Shown here piece by piece: positions 9,949-19,214 of a DNA stretch of 64,000 nt (position 1 is the first letter of the stretch; the number at the start of each line of letters is the position of its first letter). The notes under the pieces were generated by a model that had not been told where the DNA came from, made no database searches, and was given only the letters and a program-made list of their open reading frames with translations. The position numbers were made by a program, and so were the translations under genes. The DNA lies in NCBI GenBank assembly GCA_002298335.1, contig DBNK01000023.1:70161-134160 (forward strand), written 5' to 3'. Source of the DNA: Thalassolituus sp. UBA674. Lineage in GTDB: Bacteria > Pseudomonadota > Gammaproteobacteria > Pseudomonadales > Oceanobacteraceae.

Positions 9949-10791
9949 ATGAACATTGATTGGGAAACCCTGAATCTCGATCCTCAACTGTTGTGGGCTG
10001 ACTACATCCTGCCCTGGGGAACTCAGATAGTGACTGCTATCCTGGTCTTCTTCATCGGCCGCATGATTGCCGCAGCGGTAACCAAAGGCGCCCGCCGCAT
10101 CATGGAAAAAGCCAAGCTGGACGCCATGCTGGTGAACTTCCTGGCCAATATTCTCGGCAGTGTGCTGCTGCTGCTGGTCATCGTCTTTGCCCTGTCGCGC
10201 CTTGGGGTCGACACCACCTCGCTGGTGGCTCTGCTCGGTGCCGCAGGTCTGGCCGTCGGTCTGGCACTCAAGGATTCCATGTCGCACTTTGCCGCCGGGG
10301 TGATGCTGATTCTGTTCCGTCCGTTCAAAGTCGGCGATTTTGTTGAAGTGGACGGTGTCATGGGGTCTGTCGAGCAGATCACCATTCTCAGCACCCGCCT
10401 GAAATCACCGGATAACAAAATGGTCATCGTGCCCAACGGTAATGTGTTCTCAAACACCATGACCAACTTTACCGACCAGCCTACCCGACGTGTGGATATG
10501 ATGTTCGGCATCGGCTACGGCGCAGACCTGCTCAAAGCCAAAGCCATTCTGGAAGACATGGTCGCCAATGATGAACGCATACTGAAAGACCCTGCACCTA
10601 AAGTTGCCGTGCATGAACTGGGTGATTCGTCGGTCAACTTTATCTGTCGCCCCTGGGTGAATGCAGCCGATTACTGGGCGGTATACTGGGACTTTATGGA
10701 AAAAGTGAAACTGCGTTTTGATGAGGAAGGTATCGAAATCCCATTCCCGCAGATGGATGTACACTTCTACCGTAACGACGCCAGCGAGTAA
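9949..10791 (+). CDS. mscS: small-conductance mechanosensitive channel
   Basis: 280 aa, close to E. coli MscS (286). Three N-terminal membrane segments, with the Gly/Ala-rich pore helix TM3 (LLGAAGLAVGLALKDS), then the beta domain (VGDFVEVDGVMGSVEQI) and the alpha/beta C-terminal domain. It is an inner-membrane tension-gated channel for osmotic downshock. It stands alone between the reductase and a lipoprotein gene. A GC-rich hairpin follows. Confidence 0.95.
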   Translation: MNIDWETLNLDPQLLWADYILPWGTQIVTAILVFFIGRMIAAAVTKGARRIMEKAKLDAMLVNFLANILGSVLLLLVIVFALSRLGVDTTSLVALLGAAGLAVGLALKDSMSHFAAGVMLILFRPFKVGDFVEVDGVMGSVEQITILSTRLKSPDNKMVIVPNGNVFSNTMTNFTDQPTRRVDMMFGIGYGADLLKAKAILEDMVANDERILKDPAPKVAVHELGDSSVNFICRPWVNAADYWAVYWDFMEKVKLRFDEEGIEIPFPQMDVHFYRNDASE

Positions 10792-10801
10792 CACTGGCTC
10801 C

Positions 10802-10827
10802 GCTCCGGCCGCACTGGCAGCCGGAGC
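10802..10827 (+). terminator. hairpin downstream of mscS
   Basis: Perfect 8-bp stem GCTCCGGC (10802-10809) / GCCGGAGC (10820-10827) with a 10-base loop, 10 bases after the mscS stop. No T run follows, so it may be a 3'-end stabiliser rather than a classical intrinsic terminator. Confidence 0.4.
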
Positions 10828-10884
10828 AACCTGCCCTGTCTCCCGGGACCGGAACCCACCGCACAACTGTGGCAGAGGTTAAAT

Positions 10885-11874
10885 ATGAAACACTTCTATT
10901 CCGGCCTGACTCTGGCCGTTCTGATGTCTGTAGTCGCACTGAGTGGTTGCGCCAACCGCACCATCGCCGAAAGCAGTGATATGGCCGCCGCCTCCCTCAG
11001 CGAGGCAGAAATGTCTGATATGACGACCAAAGAGATCATTGACGAGGTCAGTCAGCAGATCAACGACTCCGACGAAAACCTCGCGTTTTACTCCCCCTTG
11101 CATATCGACAATGCCCGTAAGCAACTGGCCGAGTCACGCAAATTACTGCAGCTGAAAGTCAGAACCGCGGAAACGGACAATGCCGCAAAAGCGGCTGCCA
11201 TTCTGGCCGGTAAGTATTATCAGGGGGCTGTGAAAAACAAAGTCAGCGTGCAGAACCAGCTGGTGAAGTCGCTGAAGCAGCGGGACGTTCTGCTGGATTT
11301 GAATGCCGATGAAATCCGTCCGCGCCTCTATGCGGCCGCCATGGAGAGTATGAAACGCCTGATCCTTGAGATCGAAGGCGGCAACCTCGACAAAGTCATT
11401 GCCCGGCAACCGGCCCTGCAGGAGCAGCTGGCCATGGTTGAAGCCGAAACCATGAAAACCCTGTGGCTGGAGAAAGCCCGCAACAAACTGAAAGAAGCGC
11501 AGGATAACGGGGCTGAAAAGTTTGCTGTGAAAACCTGGGAGCAGGCGGTGCTGGCGATTGAGCGCGCCAGTCAGTACACCGACCGCAACTACCGTGACCG
11601 GGAAGGCGTGAAGCAGATCTCAGCCGAAGCCTTCGTGCGTGCGGCAACGGCCCTGAATGTTGCACTTGAGGTGCAGAAAATCGCTGAAGCCAAAGCACCG
11701 GAGCTTGAACAGTACGTGCTGGATGTGCAGGCATTGCTGAACACCATCAATCAGGAAGTGGGCATCCGTGAGCTGTCATCGTACAGCTTTTACGAGCAGG
11801 CACGTCTGCTGACACAGAAAATCGAAGAAAACCGCGATGAAGATGCGGTGGTTGAGAGTGTCAGCAGCCGTTAA
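10885..11874 (+). CDS. lipoprotein with coiled-coil, DUF4398-like repeats
   Basis: 329 aa. Signal sequence with lipobox ALSGC (lipidated Cys22), so it is membrane-anchored. The mature part is almost wholly helical and charged. A DUF4398-type segment begins near residue 60 (SPLHIDNARKQLAESRKLL) and a related pattern recurs later (WLEKARNKLKEAQDNGAEKFAVKTWEQA), suggesting a duplicated helical module. Function unknown. The signal sequence does not decide inner or outer membrane with certainty. Confidence 0.75.
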   Translation: MKHFYSGLTLAVLMSVVALSGCANRTIAESSDMAAASLSEAEMSDMTTKEIIDEVSQQINDSDENLAFYSPLHIDNARKQLAESRKLLQLKVRTAETDNAAKAAAILAGKYYQGAVKNKVSVQNQLVKSLKQRDVLLDLNADEIRPRLYAAAMESMKRLILEIEGGNLDKVIARQPALQEQLAMVEAETMKTLWLEKARNKLKEAQDNGAEKFAVKTWEQAVLAIERASQYTDRNYRDREGVKQISAEAFVRAATALNVALEVQKIAEAKAPELEQYVLDVQALLNTINQEVGIRELSSYSFYEQARLLTQKIEENRDEDAVVESVSSR

Positions 11875-12039
11875 ATCCACCAATAAGCGAGTTATTCAGC
11901 AATATACAGTTCTCGATAATGTGCACAATCTTTTGATCTTTTTGCTGATTCTTCTGTCTCAGGGAACAGTTCAGGTGGTGCACCATTAACCCGTAACATC
12001 CGTGCCCCCAGATTTTTTCGTCGTAAACAGGAGGTTCAC

Positions 12040-14823
12040 ATGTTGGTATCCGAGCTCAGTAAAGACAGCCTGAAGACGCTGTCCAGTTTCGAATCCGCCG
12101 GTAAAACGTACCACTACTACAGTCTGCCGAAAGCGGCAGAAACCCTGGGTGACTTAAACCGGCTACCCTTCTCCCTCAAGGTTCTTACTGAAAACCTCCT
12201 GCGCAACGAAGACGACTCCACCGTCAGCCGCACTCATATTGATGCCATGGCACAATGGCTCAAAGACCGCACCTCAGATACCGAAATTCAGTTCCGTCCT
12301 GCGCGGGTATTAATGCAGGATTTCACCGGTGTTCCGGGGGTGGTTGACCTCGCTGCTATGCGCGCCGCTGTCGAAGCCGCGGGCAAAGACCCGGCGATGA
12401 TTAATCCATTGTCGCCGGTCGATCTGGTGATTGATCACTCTGTGATGGTTGATAACTTCGGTGATGCATCAGCCTTTGAAAGCAACGTCGCCATTGAAAT
12501 GGAGCGCAACCAGGAGCGTTATGAGTTTCTGCGCTGGGGACAGCATGCCTTCAATAATTTCCGCGTTGTGCCGCCGGGTACAGGCATCTGCCATCAGGTA
12601 AACCTGGAATATCTGGGTAAAACGGTGTGGCAGAAAGAAAGTGACGGTAAGACCTTTGCGTATCCGGATTCTCTGGTCGGTACCGATTCACACACCACCA
12701 TGATCAACGGCCTCGGCATTCTTGGCTGGGGCGTGGGTGGTATCGAAGCGGAAGCCGCCATGCTGGGGCAGCCGGTATCCATGCTGATACCGGAAGTCGT
12801 AGGCTTCAAAATAAGTGGCAAACTGCGTGCTGGCATCACCGCCACCGACCTGGTACTGACTGTTGTGGAAATGCTGCGCAAAAAAGGTGTTGTCGGTAAG
12901 TTCGTCGAGTTCTATGGCGACGGCCTGAAAGACATGCCGGTAGCGGACCGCGCCACCATCGCCAATATGGCACCTGAATATGGTGCGACCTGTGGTTTCT
13001 TCCCGGTGGATGATCAGACCATTTCTTACATGCGCCTGACCGGCCGGGATGAGAGCCTGCTTGAGCTGGTAGAGACTTACGCGAAAGCGCAGGGGCTCTG
13101 GCGAGAGCCGGGTCATGAGCCGGTGTACACAGACACGCTTGAACTGGACATGGGCGATGTGGAAGCCAGTCTGGCAGGTCCTAAGCGTCCGCAGGACCGT
13201 GTAGCCCTGAAAGACATGAAGGCGTCATTTGAGCTGCTGATGGAAACCGCCGAAGGCCCTGCTGACGTTCCTGCCAACATTGTTGAAGGCAAACTCGATT
13301 CCGAAGGTGGTCAGACGGCAGTCGGAATTCACGACAGCTACGAACACCACTCCAGTCAGTCATTTGAAATTGATGGTGTGGAGTCCCGGCTGAACCCCGG
13401 CGCTGTGGTCATCGCGGCTATCACCTCCTGCACCAACACCTCCAACCCCAGTGTAATGATGGCCGCAGGCCTGATTGCGAAAAAAGCCGTAGCCAAAGGC
13501 CTGAAAACCCAGCCCTGGGTGAAGACCTCGCTGGCTCCGGGTTCTAAGGTGGTGACGGATTATCTGAAAGTCGCTGGGCTGGATACTGATCTCGATGCGT
13601 TAGGCTTTAATCTGGTGGGTTACGGGTGTACCACTTGTATCGGTAACTCTGGCCCTCTGCCTGCTGCCGTGGAGAAAGCCATTACCGACGGTGATCTGAC
13701 CGTGGCTTCGGTTCTGTCCGGTAACCGTAACTTTGAGGGCCGTGTGCATCCGTTGGTGAAAACCAACTGGCTGGCTTCGCCGCCGCTGGTTGTTGCTTAT
13801 GCGCTGGCGGGTAATGTGCGTCTGGATCTGACCAAAGAACCTCTGGGTATAGGCTCCGACGGAGAGCCGGTTTACCTGAAGGATCTCTGGCCCAGCCAGC
13901 AGGAAATCAGCGACGCCGTTGAGCAGGTAAAAACCGCTATGTTCCGCAAAGAATACGGCGCGGTGTTTGATGGCGACGAGATCTGGCAGGGCATCGAGTT
14001 TCCGAAAAGCAACGTCTACAAGTGGAACAGCGATTCTACCTATATCCAGCACCCGCCTTTCTTTAAAGGCATGAGTGAAGAACCGGAAGCCATCAGCGAC
14101 ATTAAGGATGCCCATATTCTTGCTCTGTTGGGCGATTCGGTGACCACCGACCACATCTCACCGGCGGGTTCTTTCAAACCGGGTACTCCGGCGGGTAAAT
14201 ACCTGCAGGCCAACGGCGTCAGCCCGGAAGACTTTAACTCCTATGGCTCGCGTCGCGGTAATCATGAAGTCATGATGCGCGGCACCTTTGCCAATGTGCG
14301 TATCAGAAACGAAATGCTCGATAACGTTGAGGGTGGTTACACCAAATTTGTACCCACCGGCGAGCAGATGGCTATTTACGATGCGGCGATGAAATATCAG
14401 GAGGAGAAAATCCCTCTGGTGGTGATTGCCGGTAAAGAATACGGCACTGGCTCCAGCCGTGACTGGGCCGCCAAAGGCACCCGTCTGTTGGGCGTCAGTG
14501 CCGTAGTGGCGGAGTCCTTCGAGCGCATCCACCGTTCTAACCTGATTGGTATGGGTGTGATCCCTCTGCAGTTCCCGCAAGGCACAGACCGTAAAACGCT
14601 GAAGCTCACGGGTGAGGAAACCATCAGCATAGAAGGCCTTTCTGGTGAGATCAGCACAGGGCAGACCCTGAAAATGACCATTACCTATAAGGATGGATCA
14701 ACGGCCAGCTGCGACCTGAAATCCCGCATTGATACCGCCAATGAAGCTCTGTACTTCAAGCACGGCGGCATTCTGCATTATGTGGTGCGGGATATTCTGC
14801 AGACGGCTGATTCAGAGAGCTGA
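12040..14823 (+). CDS. acnA: aconitate hydratase A
   Basis: 927 aa with a strong AGGAGG site 6 bases before the ATG. It is an IRP1/AcnA-type aconitase. The 4Fe-4S ligands are in SCTNTSNP and [10 protein letters not shown]; substrate-binding segments include [10 protein letters not shown] and the C-terminal swivel domain with [13 protein letters not shown]. It interconverts citrate and isocitrate. Monocistronic: about 165 bp upstream hold its promoter and a strong terminator follows. Confidence 0.97.
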   Translation: MLVSELSKDSLKTLSSFESAGKTYHYYSLPKAAETLGDLNRLPFSLKVLTENLLRNEDDSTVSRTHIDAMAQWLKDRTSDTEIQFRPARVLMQDFTGVPGVVDLAAMRAAVEAAGKDPAMINPLSPVDLVIDHSVMVDNFGDASAFESNVAIEMERNQERYEFLRWGQHAFNNFRVVPPGTGICHQVNLEYLGKTVWQKESDGKTFAYPDSLVGTDSHTTMINGLGILGWGVGGIEAEAAMLGQPVSMLIPEVVGFKISGKLRAGITATDLVLTVVEMLRKKGVVGKFVEFYGDGLKDMPVADRATIANMAPEYGATCGFFPVDDQTISYMRLTGRDESLLELVETYAKAQGLWREPGHEPVYTDTLELDMGDVEASLAGPKRPQDRVALKDMKASFELLMETAEGPADVPANIVEGKLDSEGGQTAVGIHDSYEHHSSQSFEIDGVESRLNPGAVVIAAITSCTNTSNPSVMMAAGLIAKKAVAKGLKTQPWVKTSLAPGSKVVTDYLKVAGLDTDLDALGFNLVGYGCTTCIGNSGPLPAAVEKAITDGDLTVASVLSGNRNFEGRVHPLVKTNWLASPPLVVAYALAGNVRLDLTKEPLGIGSDGEPVYLKDLWPSQQEISDAVEQVKTAMFRKEYGAVFDGDEIWQGIEFPKSNVYKWNSDSTYIQHPPFFKGMSEEPEAISDIKDAHILALLGDSVTTDHISPAGSFKPGTPAGKYLQANGVSPEDFNSYGSRRGNHEVMMRGTFANVRIRNEMLDNVEGGYTKFVPTGEQMAIYDAAMKYQEEKIPLVVIAGKEYGTGSSRDWAAKGTRLLGVSAVVAESFERIHRSNLIGMGVIPLQFPQGTDRKTLKLTGEETISIEGLSGEISTGQTLKMTITYKDGSTASCDLKSRIDTANEALYFKHGGILHYVVRDILQTADSES

Positions 14824-14876
14824 AAACCGCTGTCAAAGCGTTAGCACACGCCGGTAGCCAGACTGGGAAACATTAA

Positions 14877-14905
14877 TAAAAAGGCCGCATATGCGGCCTT
14901 TTTTA
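14877..14905 (+). terminator. intrinsic terminator after acnA
   Basis: AAAAAGGCCGCAT / ATGCGGCCTTTTTT is an almost perfect palindrome with a T run. It can also work in reverse for the minus-strand marR gene. A further TTAACTG/CAGTTAA inverted repeat (14907-14933) follows immediately. Confidence 0.85.
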
Positions 14906-15022
14906 TTAACTGAAATAGTTGGTTTCCAGTTAATCAGAGCGGGTGGGATGTGCCCACAGAAGTGCAGAAAATAGCCGAAGAACAGGTCCTGCAATTCGGC
15001 ACTATCGTCCGGACTCCGGGAG

Positions 15023-15553
15023 CTACAGAGGCTCGATGGCGGCCAGCCACTTCTTCAATAGACTGTTTAACTGCAACTGTTCTGTTTCACTCAGGGAGGC
15101 TATCAGATGTCTCTCCAGACTCAGGTGCTCCGGCAGGAAGTTATCAATCATCTGACGGCCTTTGTCAGTCAGTTTCACCCGGTTACTGCGCCGGTCATTG
15201 GCGTTGGCCAATCTGAGCACCCAACCCTCCTTCTCAAGGCGGTCAATGCGACTGGTCATGGCACCGGATGTGAGCAGAACAGACTTGTACAGCTCGGTCG
15301 GAGTCAGCTCATACGGTTTGCCACTTCTCCGTAACGTGGCCAGCACGTCAAAGTCTCCCCGTGAAAAACCATGCTCTTTTTGCAGCTCGCTGATGGCGCG
15401 GTCGAGATGACCGACCAGTCGTGCCAGGCGGCCGTACAGCGCAAAAACCTCCACATTTTTCAGGTCTGGTCTTTCTGCTTTCCACTGTTCTTCGAGAATG
15501 TCCATCCTGTCATTCGTGACAGGTATAGCAACGGCATTTGCTTTCGCAGGCAT
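15023..15553 (-). CDS. MarR-family transcriptional regulator
   Basis: 176 aa from the ATG at 15553, which has GGAG at the right distance; a TTG two codons earlier sits on top of the ribosome site and is unlikely. Winged-helix core: FSRGDFDVLATLRRSG, TPTELYKSVLLTSGAMTSRIDRLEKEGWVLR, and the wing NDRRSNRVKLTDKG. Proteins like this are usually ligand-released repressors of the divergent gene. Here it diverges from an eight-gene biosynthetic-type operon, with a perfect palindrome in the 188-bp gap. It is therefore the likely local, autoregulating switch. Confidence 0.93.
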   Translation of the reverse strand: MPAKANAVAIPVTNDRMDILEEQWKAERPDLKNVEVFALYGRLARLVGHLDRAISELQKEHGFSRGDFDVLATLRRSGKPYELTPTELYKSVLLTSGAMTSRIDRLEKEGWVLRLANANDRRSNRVKLTDKGRQMIDNFLPEHLSLERHLIASLSETEQLQLNSLLKKWLAAIEPL

Positions 15554-15624
15554 GGCCAACTCCTTCGGTGATCGATTTTTGCAGTGTATCTCAACATCCG
15601 GTGAACAATCTTTATCAATTTATT

Positions 15625-15636
15625 CTTAATATTAAG
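15625..15636. promoter_or_regulatory. 12-bp AT-rich palindrome beside the MarR operator
   Basis: CTTAATATTAAG is a perfect palindrome abutting the 18-bp palindrome. It overlaps the -10 region (AAGAAT) of the predicted marR promoter. It could be a second operator half-turn or simply the -10 region. Confidence 0.4.
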
Positions 15637-15654
15637 TATCTTGACGTCAAGATA
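15637..15654. promoter_or_regulatory. MarR operator overlapping divergent -35 elements
   Basis: TATCTTGACGTCAAGATA is a perfect 18-bp palindrome of the ATCTTGA-N-TCAAGAT type bound by many MarR proteins. It contains TTGACG on the plus strand (15641-15646) and TTGACG on the minus strand (15645-15650). Each is a good -35 hexamer: rightward with TAGAGT 18 bases on, leftward with AAGAAT 17 bases on. One bound dimer would block both promoters. The regulator identity is inferred from position. Confidence 0.75.
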
Positions 15655-15741
15655 ACTGAGGGAGTAGAGTGGCGTCATCTGCCCGGGAAGGTAGACGCCG
15701 CTGGGCAGTGTTCACTCAAACACAATGGACAGGAGGTAGAG

Positions 15742-16371
15742 ATGTACCGGATACGCGTGATTTCACCTGAATCAGAATGCTGGTCTGCTGCCAGGGATCT
15801 GGTTATCAGGGCTTATGGAAAAAAGTATGAAGCGGCCATCGATATTACCTACCGCCGGTTGATTATCTGTGAGCCGCTGCACGAAAGCGGCTGTGTTCTC
15901 TCCTGTGCCGGATTTCAGCTGGCATCGGATCATCCTCTCTTTTCTGAACGCTATCTGCCGCAGTGTGCTGAGTCGGTTATCAGCGAAAAAATGCAGCGCC
16001 CGGTGAGCCGTGACCAGATCTTTGAAGTCGGTAGCCTTGCGTCGAGCACGATGGGCGCCGGACGGGAGCTGGTCCGCTCCACGCCGTTTGCCGGATGGTG
16101 TATGGGGCAGCGCTATATGCTGGTGACCATCACATCACGCCTGCGCGCCATGCTGGATGACCTCGGCATGGTCTATGAACTGCTGACTAGCGCGGATATC
16201 GCCGCCATTCCGGAAGCACGCCGTCGTGACTGGGGACGCTACTACGAAACCCAGCCGGTATGCGTGGTTATCCCCCTTGACCGTAATGTGCATCTGTTCG
16301 GCGGTGATGAGCATCAGTATGCCTTCGCGCCTGAACAACTGAATCTGGCCATTACCCGGAGGAGTGCCTGA
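15742..16371 (+). CDS. thermostable hemolysin family protein (GNAT-like)
   Basis: 209 aa from the ATG at 15742 with AGGAGGT upstream; the open frame continues upstream through the operator and that part is not coding. It resembles the thermostable hemolysin family (about 200 aa): N-terminal LVIRAYGKKYEA, the CAGFQLASDHPLFSERYL segment, then RDQIFEVGSLAS. The family name is historical. Its fold resembles acyltransferases related to GNAT or AHL-synthase proteins, so an acyl-transfer role here is my inference. First gene of the MarR-controlled operon. Its stop overlaps the ATG of the ligase by 1 base (TGATG). Confidence 0.75.
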   Translation: MYRIRVISPESECWSAARDLVIRAYGKKYEAAIDITYRRLIICEPLHESGCVLSCAGFQLASDHPLFSERYLPQCAESVISEKMQRPVSRDQIFEVGSLASSTMGAGRELVRSTPFAGWCMGQRYMLVTITSRLRAMLDDLGMVYELLTSADIAAIPEARRRDWGRYYETQPVCVVIPLDRNVHLFGGDEHQYAFAPEQLNLAITRRSA

Positions 16372-17942
16372 TGCAGTTATGGCTGAGTACACTGGCGCAG
16401 CATGCTGCTGCGTCACCCGATACCATCGCCCTGCGTCAATGGCAGGACGACGGTGGAAATGTCGCTATGACCTATTCCAGCCTCTGGGAACAGGTCACGG
16501 CCGCGGCGGCGTTTTATCGTGCCCGCGGTGTGTCACAGGTGGGGCTGGTGATGAGCAACAGCCCGGCCTGGGTGATCACCGATCTGGCTCTGCTGCTGGC
16601 TGGAGTTACCTCGGTACCGGTGCCGCTGACGTTTACCGAAACGCAGGCGCACTCTCTGCTGAGGCATTGTGATCTGGTGGTATGCGACCTTCAGGGCGAA
16701 GACCATATCTCCACCTGGCTGCAGCCACCGTCGTTGCGTGTCGATTTTGCCGGGACGATCACACACCCTGGCCAATTGTCTCTGCAGGTCCTGGACAGTG
16801 ACTGGATATGCAAGGTTATCCACACTTCGGGCACCACCAATGCACCTAAAGGTGTGCGCATCCGTGCGCACGGGCTGGAATGTCTGGTGACGGAGTTGCT
16901 GCGCCATGTGGAAGGCACATCCTGGCAGCATTATCTGTCACTGGTTCCTCTGTCACTGCTGATTGAGCAGGTAACGGGTATCTATATGACCCTGTCCCGT
17001 GGTGGCTGTATCAGTTTTCTGCCGGTGAATCTGCCACTGCTGGGTACATCTGTCGTACCGGCGGCAGAATACTGGAGCTGGGTCTGCCGTACCGTACCTG
17101 ATGCCCTGGTGCTGACACCGGGTATGGTGCAGGCGTTAGCGCACCAGCTGCACGGGCTGAATACTGCGGGAGTCTGCAAGACCGATGCTGAGCGCAACTG
17201 CCTGCTGTTCGGTTCGGAGGTCGTTCCTTTTATTGCCTGTGGAGGCGGTGCCGTTTCGCGTGATGCGCTTGCCAGCCTGCTGGAAAGTGGCATTCCGGTT
17301 TATGAAGGCTATGGTCTGAGTGAAAACAGCTCGGTGGTCAGCTGGAACTCTCCCCGTCATTTCCGCCCGGGAACCGCCGGTAAACCGCTGGCTCATGTAC
17401 AGCTGAAGCGTACAGCTGAAGGCGAGCTGCTGCTCAGAAGTGACTCCCTGTTTGCCGGATATCTGGGTACGGACCCCACCGCCTGCGAATGGGATGAGGA
17501 TGGCTGGCTCAATACCGGTGACATTGCCGATATAGATTCCGATGGATTTGTCACCATCCGTGGTCGCCGTAAACACGTCATTATCACTGCCAGCAGCCGC
17601 AATATTTCTCCTGAATGGGTGGAAGGCCGTTACCGAGAGCTGCCGTTTGTGGAAGACGTCTGCCTCTTCGGTGAAGGCCTCAATGAGTTGTGGGGTGTGT
17701 TCTTTATTCGCGCCGCAGATGAGCGGCGGCACGCAGCCCTTGCTGCTGAGATCCGGCACTTCGGGCAGCATCACCTCTCCTCCATCGACCGGGTCGATCA
17801 GATCATTCTGAAAACCGTATTTGAAGCCGACCGGGCTGACTGGTTCACCGTTACCGGACGTCCGCGGCGCCAGAAGATAGCCGCTGACCTGCTGGTTCCG
17901 GTACTCGAAAACTCCACTCCGCAATCTGAGGTTACATTATGA
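16371..17942 (+). CDS. AMP-dependent synthetase/ligase (acyl-CoA ligase-like)
   Basis: 523 aa, a complete ANL-superfamily enzyme. Core motifs: P-loop HTSGTTNAPKG (151-161), YEGYGLSENS (311-320), WLNTGDIADID (about 379-389), GRRKHVI (398-404) and the C-terminal catalytic Lys502 in TGRPRRQK. The long N-terminal domain and the SSRNISPEWVE segment are like long-chain acyl-CoA synthetases. It should activate a carboxylic acid as the adenylate, then pass it to CoA or another acceptor. No carrier protein is encoded nearby, so CoA or a free amine are the likely acceptors. Start and stop overlap neighbours (TGATG, ATGA). Confidence 0.9.
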   Translation: MQLWLSTLAQHAAASPDTIALRQWQDDGGNVAMTYSSLWEQVTAAAAFYRARGVSQVGLVMSNSPAWVITDLALLLAGVTSVPVPLTFTETQAHSLLRHCDLVVCDLQGEDHISTWLQPPSLRVDFAGTITHPGQLSLQVLDSDWICKVIHTSGTTNAPKGVRIRAHGLECLVTELLRHVEGTSWQHYLSLVPLSLLIEQVTGIYMTLSRGGCISFLPVNLPLLGTSVVPAAEYWSWVCRTVPDALVLTPGMVQALAHQLHGLNTAGVCKTDAERNCLLFGSEVVPFIACGGGAVSRDALASLLESGIPVYEGYGLSENSSVVSWNSPRHFRPGTAGKPLAHVQLKRTAEGELLLRSDSLFAGYLGTDPTACEWDEDGWLNTGDIADIDSDGFVTIRGRRKHVIITASSRNISPEWVEGRYRELPFVEDVCLFGEGLNELWGVFFIRAADERRHAALAAEIRHFGQHHLSSIDRVDQIILKTVFEADRADWFTVTGRPRRQKIAADLLVPVLENSTPQSEVTL

Positions 17943-18859
17943 ATCCCCCCGCAATGACTCATCAGAATCCGGTGCGCCGCCAGGACCCGGATAACCTGAT
18001 GTCGCTGAACATAGTGACTCCCGGATTCCGTCTGGGGGCCGGGCATCTCAGTGACCTGAGCCGCGACGATCTGCGCAAAGGCCTGAACAACGGCGGTGCG
18101 CTCCTGTTGCGTGACTTTGATACCAGCGTCGCGGAATTTTCCGCCCTGGTTGAGCGGGTCAGTGACCGGGTCAGCCTGGACCCCGCACGCACCTTTAATG
18201 GTCGTGTTGCCCAAAAGGTGGATGCTGGAACAGATGCCGTGGGGCTGCACCTGGAAAATGGCAACTCGCCGTTCAATTCGTCTTACGCCTGGTTCTTCTG
18301 TGAAGAGGCACCGCGGCAGGGGTCACGCACCACAGTCTGTGACGGCACCCGCGTGTGGCGGGCGCTGCCGCAGAGCACACGCCTGCGCTTTATGCAAAGC
18401 CCGATTGAATACTCGCGCCGGGTATCCGAAGAGCGCTGGAAAACTCTGGTCATGCATACCCTCAGATGTCATAGCCAGGATGAGGTGTCGTTCAGTGATC
18501 TTGAGGCACTGTGTGCAGGGACAGACACAGGCCTGATTCATCACGATAACGGCGATATCTCCTACATCTACCGGACTGCCGCCGTTTACGTCACCGCCGG
18601 CGGCGATATTGCCTTTGCCAACAGCATTCTCGGTCCGTCGTACAACTACGAAACCCCGGTCATCCGCTTCTCTGACAATGGTGAAGAAATTGACCGGGGT
18701 CTGCGCCGTCAGCTGCAGGTGGTCATGGAATCGGTGACGGAAGAAGTACCCTGGCAGGATGGCGACATTCTGCTGGTTGATAACTGCCGCACCATGCACG
18801 GACGCCGTCGGATCGAGGATACGCGGCGCACGATTTACAACGCGCTGAGTGACTTTTAA
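17939..18859 (+). CDS. TauD/TfdA-family Fe(II)/2-oxoglutarate-dependent oxygenase
   Basis: 306 aa. The iron-binding facial triad is visible as H104-x-E106 (GLHLENG) and distal His287 (NCRTMHGR), with the 2-oxoglutarate-binding Arg in RRTIYNAL (about 296-297). HxE in place of HxD is seen in clavaminate-synthase-like and SyrP-like members, which hydroxylate amino-acid-derived intermediates of natural products. It overlaps the ligase gene by ATGA and precedes the darcynin-like gene by 14 bp. The substrate is unknown. Confidence 0.88.
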   Translation: MNPPAMTHQNPVRRQDPDNLMSLNIVTPGFRLGAGHLSDLSRDDLRKGLNNGGALLLRDFDTSVAEFSALVERVSDRVSLDPARTFNGRVAQKVDAGTDAVGLHLENGNSPFNSSYAWFFCEEAPRQGSRTTVCDGTRVWRALPQSTRLRFMQSPIEYSRRVSEERWKTLVMHTLRCHSQDEVSFSDLEALCAGTDTGLIHHDNGDISYIYRTAAVYVTAGGDIAFANSILGPSYNYETPVIRFSDNGEEIDRGLRRQLQVVMESVTEEVPWQDGDILLVDNCRTMHGRRRIEDTRRTIYNALSDF

Positions 18860-18873
18860 CAGGAGGCTGCCCA

Positions 18874-19212
18874 ATGGAATACACCATTCTTATCCGTTAC
18901 CGCTTTGACCGCAGCTGGTTACAGTTGAGCCGTGCCGCACGGCAGGACTTTGAGGAAACCCATATCCAGCCGCTGTTCGCCAGATACAGCGACCAGGTAC
19001 AGGCTCGCTTCTTCGATGCTGAAGCGTTTCATGTGGAGTTTACCGACTTCATGTTGCTCACCACGAAGGATCTGCAGGCGTACTACTTCCTGATGGAAGA
19101 AATACGGGACTCGGCCCTGGTGGCCGAGGGCTATATCCACTTCACCGATATCTCCATAGGTATCGAAGACGGCTACAAAGAATTTGCAGCAGCCACAGAA
19201 AAGGAGCACTGA
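18874..19212 (+). CDS. darcynin-like small protein
   Basis: 112 aa. It matches my recollection of the darcynin family: starts YTILIRYRF, then THIQPLFARYSDQVQARFFDAEAFHVEF, DLQAYYFLMEEIRDS, ending with an FTDISIGIEDGYKEF segment. It looks like a ferredoxin-like (EthD/ABM-type) single-domain fold. Its biochemical role is not known. Sitting between the two oxygenase genes suggests an accessory, binding or cyclase-type role in the same pathway. AGGAGG lies just before the ATG. Confidence 0.75.
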   Translation: MEYTILIRYRFDRSWLQLSRAARQDFEETHIQPLFARYSDQVQARFFDAEAFHVEFTDFMLLTTKDLQAYYFLMEEIRDSALVAEGYIHFTDISIGIEDGYKEFAAATEKEH

Positions 19213-19214
19213 TC

